This document shows, one piece after another, positions 1 to 7,430 of a stretch of 64,000 nucleotides of DNA. The DNA lies in the NCBI RefSeq assembly GCF_003634825.1, contig NZ_RBXD01000001.1:2440501-2504500 (forward strand). The letters are read 5' to 3'. The stretch is from Flavobacterium sp. 123. GTDB taxonomy: Bacteria > Bacteroidota > Bacteroidia > Flavobacteriales > Flavobacteriaceae. Numbering within the stretch: position 1 is the stretch's first letter; each line of letters begins with the position of its first letter. The position numbers were made by a program, and so were the translations under genes. The notes under the pieces are model-generated. The model was not told the DNA's origin and ran no database searches. It was given only the letters and a program-made list of their open reading frames with translations.

Positions 1-914
1 AATTAGTAATTCCTCAAAAAACAAATTGGCTGAACATTCATGGATTGAACAATCTTGCTTTAATACAGGCTATTGGCGGACATTTTGATATTGATAATTT
101 CATGCTAGCCGATATTTTGAATACAACCAGAAGAACCAAATTAGAAGAATCGCATGACAGTTTGTTCTTTAATATCAAATCACTTTTGCCAACCGAGCAT
201 TCGGATAATATCAGTGTGGAACAAATTAGTTTTTTGATGAAAGACGGTGTTTTAATCTCTTTTCAAGAAAAACGTTCTGATTTTTTCACACACATCAGGG
301 AACGTATCCGAACGCATTCAGGGATTGTGAGATCTAAAAAAGCAGATTATTTGCTGTACATCCTTTTGGATGCAATTATGGAAAATTTTTACATCACCAT
401 AGAAAACGAGGAAGACAAAGTGGAGGAGTTAATCAACCTTTCCAAGCGAAGTACAGATCCTATAATTTTAGAAAAAATTGAAAAACATAGGGATAATTTT
501 AATTTTTTGAAACGTTCTATAATTCCTCTTAGGGATTCTTTGTACGATATAAAAAGTATCAAAGATGATAATGTGTTTAATATAATGGAAGCGGATAATT
601 TTAGTTTTTTTGCTCGTTTACACCAAAAAAGTTTGGAGCTATTAGAACAAATAGATTCGGATATGGGTTCGTTAGAAAGTGCATCTAATTTCTTTTTTTC
701 GGCACAAACACATAAGATGAATGAAATCATGAAAACCTTGACTATCGTTTCGGCACTATTTATTCCGCTTACATTTATTGTAGGGGTTTATGGGATGAAT
801 TTTGAAAACATGCCGGAACTCAAATATCAAAATGGCTATTATGCGATAGTAGCAATTATGGTATTAATCAGTATAGGAATGGTTGTTTATTTTAAAAAAC
901 GACGTTGGTTTTAA
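1..914 (+). CDS. corA: CorA-family Mg2+ (divalent cation) transporter, 5' end cut by window
   Basis: Inner-membrane channel for Mg2+ or a related divalent cation. The frame is open from base 3, and the residues before the first start-like codon (TTG at 45) read WLNIHGLNN, which resembles the CorA N-terminal domain, so the true start lies left of the window. About 303 residues are visible. A long helical cytoplasmic region is followed by two C-terminal membrane segments; the first ends in the YGMNF selectivity motif (GMN about residue 264) and the protein ends in a basic KKRRWF tail, as in CorA. It is followed 48 bases later by pta on the same strand. The family call is firm; the ion (Mg2+, Co2+ or Zn2+) is inferred. 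Confidence 0.9.
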   Translation, partial: LVIPQKTNWLNIHGLNNLALIQAIGGHFDIDNFMLADILNTTRRTKLEESHDSLFFNIKSLLPTEHSDNISVEQISFLMKDGVLISFQEKRSDFFTHIRERIRTHSGIVRSKKADYLLYILLDAIMENFYITIENEEDKVEELINLSKRSTDPIILEKIEKHRDNFNFLKRSIIPLRDSLYDIKSIKDDNVFNIMEADNFSFFARLHQKSLELLEQIDSDMGSLESASNFFFSAQTHKMNEIMKTLTIVSALFIPLTFIVGVYGMNFENMPELKYQNGYYAIVAIMVLISIGMVVYFKKRRWF

Positions 915-962
915 TTTTTAGAAAAAAGAATAAATAGTAAAGAATAATTAAATAAATCAAAC

Positions 963-3056
963 ATGAATAAGGCCATTTACATAGCTACAAGTGAGCAAAA
1001 CTGTGGTAAATCCATTATTAGTTTGGGATTGATGAGTTTGTTGATTGGTAAAACCGCCAAAGTAGGGTATTTTAGACCTATTATCGAAGATTTTGAAGAA
1101 GGCGGACTAGACAATCATATTGAGACAATTCTTTCTCATTTTGGCTTGGATATCGAATTTGAAGAGGCATACGCTATAACCAAAAGTAAGTTAATCAAGA
1201 AAAAGAATAAAGGGAAAATCGGGGAAGTAATTGATTTGATTATTGAAAAATACAAACGATTAGAAGAACGATTCGATTTTGTTTTGGTTGAAGGAACTAG
1301 CTTCATGGGTGAAGGAACTGCAATCGAGTTAGATATCAATGTTTTGATTGCAAAAAATTTAGGAATTCCAACCATCATCGTAGGGTCAGGAGTAGGTAAA
1401 ACTTTAGAGGAATTAATAGATAGCTTGTACCTTGTTTACGATTCTTTCAAAATGAAAGAGGTCGAAGTATTAGCCGTTATTGCTAATAAAGTAAGACCTG
1501 AAAATGTTGATTTGGTTACTGAAGGCCTACAAAAAAACCTTCCAAAAGGAGTTTTGATAAATTCAATCCCGGTTATATCTAGCCTAAACAATCCTACTGT
1601 TCAGGAAATTGTAAATGAATTAAATGCCAATGTTTTATTTGGCTCGGCCTATTTAAATAATCAAACTAGCAATTTTAGCGTTGGTGCGATGCAATTGTGT
1701 AATTATTTAGTACATCTGAAAGAAAGTAGCTTAGTGATAACTCCTGGTGATAGAGCCGATATTATTTTAGGCGCTTTGCAAGCGAATGAATCAGTGAACT
1801 ATCCTAGTATTGCGGGAATTATTTTGACAGGTAATATTCTGCCTGAAAAGAGTATTTTGAAGCTGATAGAAGGACTTTCTCCTATTGTGCCTATTATTGC
1901 TGTTGAAGAAGGAACGTATTATATTACCAATAAAATAGGATCTATCAAATCTAAAATTTATGCTAATAACAAACAAAAAATCGCAACTTCTATAAATACG
2001 TTCGAAAAGTATGTGGATTTAGATACGCTTGCGCAAAAACTAATTACGTTTGAAGCAGAAGGAATGACACCAAAAATGTTTCAGTATAACTTAGTAAAAA
2101 GAGCTAAAAAACACCGCAAACATATTGTGCTTCCAGAAGGAAATGATGAACGAATTATTATTGCAGCTTCGCGATTATTAGCAATGGATGTGGTTGATAT
2201 TTCAATTATTGGAAACAAAAAACAAATTGAAAATAAAGTCGCTGAGCTGGGATTAGATTTCGATTTCTCAAAAGTAGATATTATCAATCCAATTGAATCT
2301 AAATGCTACGATGATTATGTAAATACCTACTACGAATTGCGAAAAGCTAAAAATGTTTCTATGGCTATGGCCAAAGATTTAATGGAAGATGTTTCGTATT
2401 TTGGAACGATGATGGTGTATAAAGGGCATGCTGACGGAATGGTTTCGGGAGCGGCTCATACTACACAACATACTATTTTGCCCGCATTGCAATTCATTAA
2501 AACAAAACCAAATTGCTCCGTTGTTTCGTCTATCTTTTTTATGTGTTTAGAAGATCGTGTTTCTATTTTTGGAGATTGTGCAATCAATCCGAATCCAACG
2601 GCAGAACAATTAGCAGAAATTGCGATTTCATCCGCTGATTCTAGTTTAGCTTTTGGAATTGAACCAAAAGTAGCCATGCTTTCCTATTCATCAGGTTCAT
2701 CAGGAAAAGGGGATGAGGTTGATAAAGTTAGATTAGCTACCGAAATTGTAAGACAAAAACGCCCTGATTTAAAAATAGAAGGCCCTATTCAATATGATGC
2801 AGCTGTAGATTTAGAGGTAGGACAAAGCAAAATGCCAAATTCTGAGGTAGCGGGTCACGCCAGTGTATTGATTTTCCCTGATTTAAATACAGGAAACAAT
2901 ACTTATAAAGCAGTACAAAGGGAAACTGGCGCTTTAGCAATTGGACCAATGTTGCAAGGATTAAATAAACCAGTAAATGATTTGAGTCGTGGTTGTACCG
3001 TTGATGATATTATAAATACAGTTGTAATTACTGCCATTCAAGCGCAAGGATTGTAA
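963..3056 (+). CDS. pta: Phosphate acetyltransferase, long three-domain form
   Basis: Converts acetyl-CoA and phosphate to acetyl-phosphate and CoA in the cytoplasm, the first step of acetate overflow. At 697 residues it is the long Pta form: an N-terminal P-loop-like domain (residues 1-220, with the NCGKS segment near residue 13), a DRTGG-type middle domain (about 220-340) and the catalytic PTA domain (about 375-697, containing MVSGAAHTT and the GSSGKGDEVDKV stretch). The acetate kinase gene follows 84 bases downstream on the same strand, completing the pathway. A hairpin with a T tract lies between the two. The start at ATG 963 gives the normal family N terminus. Confidence 0.96.
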   Translation: MNKAIYIATSEQNCGKSIISLGLMSLLIGKTAKVGYFRPIIEDFEEGGLDNHIETILSHFGLDIEFEEAYAITKSKLIKKKNKGKIGEVIDLIIEKYKRLEERFDFVLVEGTSFMGEGTAIELDINVLIAKNLGIPTIIVGSGVGKTLEELIDSLYLVYDSFKMKEVEVLAVIANKVRPENVDLVTEGLQKNLPKGVLINSIPVISSLNNPTVQEIVNELNANVLFGSAYLNNQTSNFSVGAMQLCNYLVHLKESSLVITPGDRADIILGALQANESVNYPSIAGIILTGNILPEKSILKLIEGLSPIVPIIAVEEGTYYITNKIGSIKSKIYANNKQKIATSINTFEKYVDLDTLAQKLITFEAEGMTPKMFQYNLVKRAKKHRKHIVLPEGNDERIIIAASRLLAMDVVDISIIGNKKQIENKVAELGLDFDFSKVDIINPIESKCYDDYVNTYYELRKAKNVSMAMAKDLMEDVSYFGTMMVYKGHADGMVSGAAHTTQHTILPALQFIKTKPNCSVVSSIFFMCLEDRVSIFGDCAINPNPTAEQLAEIAISSADSSLAFGIEPKVAMLSYSSGSSGKGDEVDKVRLATEIVRQKRPDLKIEGPIQYDAAVDLEVGQSKMPNSEVAGHASVLIFPDLNTGNNTYKAVQRETGALAIGPMLQGLNKPVNDLSRGCTVDDIINTVVITAIQAQGL

Positions 3057-3072
3057 CTTTTAATTTAAAGAT

Positions 3073-3120
3073 TGAACTATTAATGATTTAAAAATTAATC
3101 TTTTAATAGTTCATTTTTTT
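3073..3120 (+). terminator. Hairpin plus T tract between pta and ackA
   Basis: TGAACTATTAA (3073-3083) pairs with TTAATAGTTCA (3103-3113), and seven T follow at 3114-3120. This has the form of an intrinsic terminator but sits inside what is normally one operon, so it may be a partial terminator (attenuator). An AATCTTTTAATA stretch in the hairpin is repeated just downstream near 3119-3131. Confidence 0.6.
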
Positions 3121-3140
3121 AATCTTTTAATAAAATTTAA

Positions 3141-4340
3141 ATGAAAATAGTAATAATAAATTCAGGGAGTTCTTCTATAAAATACCAATTAATCGATATG
3201 CCTTCAAGTGCGGTTATTTGTAGCGGAATGATTGATAGAATTGGTTTAGAATCTTCTAATTTAAGTTATGTAACCGATGCTGTAAAAGTAGAGGAGAACT
3301 TGCCTATAGCGAATCATAAAATAGGATTGGAGAAAATTGCTCAGCTATTGATGGATGATAAAGTTGGAGTGATAAAAAGTACTTCAGAAATTGAAGCTGT
3401 TGGACATAGAGTAGTGCATGGAGGAAGTAGTTTTTCTAATACGGTTATCATTAATGATGAGGTTAATGAAAAAATAAAACAACTTTTTGACTTAGCGCCT
3501 TTGCATAATCCTGCTAATTTAGAAGGAATAATTGTGGCATCAGCAATTTTTGATACGGCTAAACAAGTAGCTGTTTTTGATACTGCTTTTCATCAAACAA
3601 TTCCTGTTGTAGCTCATAAATACGCATTGCCTAATTATCTTTTGACTGAAAATAAAATTCGTGTATATGGTTTTCATGGAACAAGTCATAAATATGTTTC
3701 AGAAAAAGCGATTCACTATTTGAAAGAAAAAACAACCGCTAAAGCTTCAAAAATAATCACCATACATTTAGGAAATGGATGCAGTATGACTGCTATAAAA
3801 GACGGTAAAAGTATTGACCATACGTTGGGATTTGGCCCTATGAACGGATTGATTATGGGAACCCGAAGCGGAGATGTGGACCAATCGGTGATATTCTATT
3901 TAGTTAATACCTTAGGATATTCTATTGATGCAGTGAGTACAATGTTGAATAAACAAAGCGGAATGCTTGGACTTACGGGCTACAGTGATTTGAGAGATAT
4001 TGAAGCTAATGCTGCACAAGGAAATGCCGAATGTCAGTTAGCATTAGATATGAATGCGTATCGAATCAAGAAATTTATCGGCTCCTATTCAGCAGTTCTA
4101 AATGGACTTGATGCTATTGTTTTTACTGCTGGTATCGGTGAAAATTCTTCTTATATCAGAAAATTGGTTTGTACTGATATGGATTATTTTGGACTTGACT
4201 TAGACGATGCTAAAAATGAAGTTCGTTCAAAAGAAATTAGAGAAATTAATACTTCAGATTCAAAAACAAAAATATTGGTTATTCCTACCAATGAAGAAAT
4301 AGAAATTGCAAACCAAGTATATGATTTGTTATTGAGTTAA
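3141..4340 (+). CDS. ackA: Acetate kinase
   Basis: Transfers phosphate from acetyl-phosphate to ADP, giving acetate and ATP; cytoplasmic. The 399-residue length is normal for the family. The N terminus carries the ASKHA-fold motif NSGSSSIKYQLID, followed by GHRVVHGG, the family signature GFHGTSHKYV, GNGCSMTAI and the C-terminal FTAGIGENSS adenosine-binding segment. It pairs with the preceding pta gene. A strong terminator follows the stop codon. Confidence 0.97.
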   Translation: MKIVIINSGSSSIKYQLIDMPSSAVICSGMIDRIGLESSNLSYVTDAVKVEENLPIANHKIGLEKIAQLLMDDKVGVIKSTSEIEAVGHRVVHGGSSFSNTVIINDEVNEKIKQLFDLAPLHNPANLEGIIVASAIFDTAKQVAVFDTAFHQTIPVVAHKYALPNYLLTENKIRVYGFHGTSHKYVSEKAIHYLKEKTTAKASKIITIHLGNGCSMTAIKDGKSIDHTLGFGPMNGLIMGTRSGDVDQSVIFYLVNTLGYSIDAVSTMLNKQSGMLGLTGYSDLRDIEANAAQGNAECQLALDMNAYRIKKFIGSYSAVLNGLDAIVFTAGIGENSSYIRKLVCTDMDYFGLDLDDAKNEVRSKEIREINTSDSKTKILVIPTNEEIEIANQVYDLLLS

Positions 4341-4361
4341 AAGAAAATTTTATATTGAAAG

Positions 4362-4389
4362 AAAGCTTCTGTATTCAGAGGCTTTTTTT
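4362..4389 (+). terminator. Intrinsic terminator of ackA
   Basis: AAAGCTTCTG (4362-4371) and CAGAGGCTTT (4376-4385) form a 10-bp stem with one G-T pair around a 4-base loop, followed by a T run to 4389. It separates the acetate genes from the polysaccharide locus. Confidence 0.85.
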
Positions 4390-4407
4390 ATACTTTTTAT
4401 TGAATAA

Positions 4408-7185
4408 ATGTATTTATATTTGAGCATAAATCTTCGCGTTTTGAAAACTAAATTACTACACATACTTTTTTTTATTTTAACAACTGTTCAACTATCTGCC
4501 CAAGAGTTGCTTCCTTTTGTTGAGAACTACAGTAAATCAGATTATCAAGGGGACAACCAAATTTGGAGTGTAACACAAGGCAATGATAATGCGATGTATT
4601 TTGCTAATAATTATTATTTGTTACGCTACGATGGCGTAAAATGGGAGAAAAATACCTTACCAAACAAAACCATTATCCGGTCTATAATGGTAGATGGCGA
4701 CAAGATTTATTCGGGCTCTTACAAGGAATTTGGTTACTGGACTAGAAAAGATGGAAAGATGAGTTATGTTTCCATTTCTAAAGGGAAGAAGATTTTTGAT
4801 GAAAATAACAATGAGGAAATCTGGAAAATATTCAAATTCCAAAACAAAATTTACTTTCAATCGTTTAACAGCCTTTTTCTTTTTGACGGAAAAACAATTA
4901 AAGAAAAAAAGTTTCCTTTTCTAGCTTCTTATTGCTTTGTTGTTGACGATCAACTTTTGATTGCTTCCGTTGAAAAAGGAGTTTATAAAATAAATCATGG
5001 TCAAATCGAAAAAATAAATGGCTGGGACGTACTAGAAAACAATGTGATTCATTCCATTCAAAAATACCAAAATAGAACCTATTTTTTTACTAAAAAAAAT
5101 GGAGTTTATATATATGAAAATGGAGTAATGAGTTCCTGGAAAAATCCTTTGAACGATATTTTAAAGGCGGCAAATATAAATATTGCTCAGTTTATAAGGA
5201 ACAATAAACTAATAATTGGAACCGCTAATAAAGGAGTTTATGTTTATGATTTGAACACAAATTCTTATAAAAACATCAATCGAAATAATGTATTGATGAA
5301 CAACTCTATTTTGAGTATTGGTCAAGATAAGGAAAATGATTTATGGTTAGGATTGGACAATGGGATTGCGCATATTGAAGTTAATTCACCGATTTCTATT
5401 TTTTATGATAGCTCAGGAATTTTAGGCTCCGTATATTCTGTAGCAAGTACGCCAAAAGGGTATTTAATGGCATCCAATCATGGCGTTTTTAAATATGAAA
5501 ACAAACAACTTTCCTTAGTTTCAAATTCACAAGGGCAGGCCTGGAATATTAACAAAATAAATAGTAAATATATTATTGGTCATAATGAAGGAACCTTTAT
5601 TTATGAAGATGGGTTGTTCTATAAATTGAGTACTGTAAATGGGGGCTGGAATATGATAAAAAGTAGCATCAATAGCTCTTATTTACAAGCAACTTACAGT
5701 GGTGTTATTATTTATAATGATGTGACTAATTTAACCAAACATATTGTTGTTAAAGGACTTTTGAAACCTATAAAATATTTAGCTCAAAACAGAAAAAATG
5801 AAATATGGGCAGCTGATAATAACAGAGGCTTGTATCGAATTTTATATAATGACGCCTATGAAACTACCAAAGTTGAAAATGTTAGTCAACGCAGTAATAT
5901 AAAAAATGATTTTGGGGTAAAAATATTTGAATTCCGAAATGAAATTCTTTTTTTGATTCATAATTCTTGGTATACTTATAATTCCATCACTAGCCAATTA
6001 GAAGAGAATGAATTGTTTAATACAAATTTCAAGAATGTTTCAGATATTGTTGCTATAGATGAAAATCATTTCATGGTGCTTCAAGATGGACTTTTATATC
6101 ATATTTATGCCGATGGTAATAAATTTATTAGAACTATAATTCAAGAAAAATATTATAAAGGAAAAATTATTAATGATAACTTGAAAGTATTCAAAAATAA
6201 AGACAATTACCTTTTGAATCTAGATGATGGTTTTATTTCGTTACAATTAAAATATAAAAACAAACCCAAAACAAGCATTAAAATTGAAGCCTTCAATGAA
6301 GATGTTTTAGTAGCGAATAAATCAAAAATCAAGCATAATTCAGAGCTTCAAGTACATATTATATCGGGTATTTACGGAGCTACAAAACCTGATTTATATT
6401 ATAAAATAAATGGAACAAAAGAATTTACACCGGTAAAAGAAGGGTTGATTGTTTTGAATAACCTTAGTAGTGGGTCTCATGATATTACTGTGTTTAATCA
6501 TGATGGTTTACATTATAATAAAATTGCAAACTTTGAATTTATTGTTGCAAAACCATGGTATTTCTCATTTTGGATGATTCTTTTGTATTTTGTTATAATA
6601 GGAGGGATCTTATACATTTATTACAAATGGAATAAGATGCGATACATTCAAAAACTAGCATTAAGAGAAGAAGAATTAAAACATCAGAAGAAAATCTTGG
6701 AGATGGAGTTAAAAGCTGAAAATGAACTCACTAGCCAAGAATATGAAAAGCATATTTTAGAACTAGAACTACAATCAAAATCATCTGAAGTAGCAGGAAA
6801 GTCACTTTCTATTGCCAAGCAAAGTGAGATGATTGAAAATATTCAAGGTATTCTTGATACCGAAACGGATTTTAATAAACTGAAAAGCGAAATTAAAAAG
6901 GCTATAAAAATAAACGCGGTTAACAAGCACGAATGGGAAACTTTTGAAACCAATTTGAATCAAATACACAATGAATTTATTGTGAACCTTTCCAAAAAAT
7001 ATCCAAATCTTACTTCAAAGGATATTAAGCTTTGTATTTACCTAAAAATGAATCTTTCTTCTAAAGAAATAGCACCAATGATGAACATTTCTTTTAGAGG
7101 AGTTGAGCTACACCGCTATCGTTTAAGAAAAAAATTGAACCTTGTTCAAGAAGAGAATCTTTCTAAGTTTTTATTAACGATATAA
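4408..7185 (+). CDS. Membrane regulator: beta-propeller sensor, Y_Y_Y domain, TM helix, LuxR-type HTH
   Basis: Probable sensor-regulator of the downstream utilization locus. A signal-peptide-like N terminus is followed by a large periplasmic region with repeated two-component-propeller-like blades (for example NDLWLGLDNGIAHIE), a Y_Y_Y-like segment near residues 620-710, one membrane helix (about 718-741), a basic coiled coil and a C-terminal LuxR-type helix-turn-helix (about 860-925: LTSKDIKLCIYLKMNLSSKE). It has no kinase or receiver domain, so sensing and DNA binding would be on one chain. The ATG at 4408 yields an odd N terminus. A TTG at 4441, just after a TATATTTG box (4415-4422), would start MKTKLLHILFF and give a cleaner signal peptide. 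The regulatory role is inferred from position, 246 bases upstream of susC. Confidence 0.8.
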   Translation: MYLYLSINLRVLKTKLLHILFFILTTVQLSAQELLPFVENYSKSDYQGDNQIWSVTQGNDNAMYFANNYYLLRYDGVKWEKNTLPNKTIIRSIMVDGDKIYSGSYKEFGYWTRKDGKMSYVSISKGKKIFDENNNEEIWKIFKFQNKIYFQSFNSLFLFDGKTIKEKKFPFLASYCFVVDDQLLIASVEKGVYKINHGQIEKINGWDVLENNVIHSIQKYQNRTYFFTKKNGVYIYENGVMSSWKNPLNDILKAANINIAQFIRNNKLIIGTANKGVYVYDLNTNSYKNINRNNVLMNNSILSIGQDKENDLWLGLDNGIAHIEVNSPISIFYDSSGILGSVYSVASTPKGYLMASNHGVFKYENKQLSLVSNSQGQAWNINKINSKYIIGHNEGTFIYEDGLFYKLSTVNGGWNMIKSSINSSYLQATYSGVIIYNDVTNLTKHIVVKGLLKPIKYLAQNRKNEIWAADNNRGLYRILYNDAYETTKVENVSQRSNIKNDFGVKIFEFRNEILFLIHNSWYTYNSITSQLEENELFNTNFKNVSDIVAIDENHFMVLQDGLLYHIYADGNKFIRTIIQEKYYKGKIINDNLKVFKNKDNYLLNLDDGFISLQLKYKNKPKTSIKIEAFNEDVLVANKSKIKHNSELQVHIISGIYGATKPDLYYKINGTKEFTPVKEGLIVLNNLSSGSHDITVFNHDGLHYNKIANFEFIVAKPWYFSFWMILLYFVIIGGILYIYYKWNKMRYIQKLALREEELKHQKKILEMELKAENELTSQEYEKHILELELQSKSSEVAGKSLSIAKQSEMIENIQGILDTETDFNKLKSEIKKAIKINAVNKHEWETFETNLNQIHNEFIVNLSKKYPNLTSKDIKLCIYLKMNLSSKEIAPMMNISFRGVELHRYRLRKKLNLVQEENLSKFLLTI

Positions 7186-7269
7186 AAACTATTATTTTTT
7201 TGACGATAATGTATTTTTTGCAATATTTAATTGCAGAATCACAACACATCATCACTACATCATTGCTAA

Positions 7270-7420
7270 GTGATGCATTACCTCATCACCTCTCTCAAGG
7301 CCTTTAAAACATTGCTTTTTCAACGATTTTATTTTTTTTGATGTATTTGTGTAGTAGTGCAAACATAGTTACTACAACGTTGTATTTATCTAATTTAGCT
7401 CAACTAACTTAAACGTTTAA
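7270..7420 (+). promoter_or_regulatory. susC leader region with several inverted repeats and two ACGT-centred palindromes
   Basis: The 245-base gap before the susC homologue contains GTGATG/CATCAC (7270-7275 and 7284-7289), GTAGTA/TACTAC (7351-7356 and 7370-7375) and two perfect 12-bp palindromes, TACAACGTTGTA (7373-7384) and TTAAACGTTTAA (7409-7420). The last two share the core AACGTT and their centres lie 36 bp apart. A near-consensus -7 box (TGTATTTG) lies just upstream around 7342-7349. These are plausible operator sites for the neighbouring LuxR-type or another regulator; no site is proven. Confidence 0.45.
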
Positions 7421-7430
7421 TAACAAACCT

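Noticed and set aside
389..730. Minus-strand open frame inside corA
   Set aside because: Shadow frame; the plus strand has a full CorA pattern with the GMN motif, and the reverse frame has no family-like sequence.
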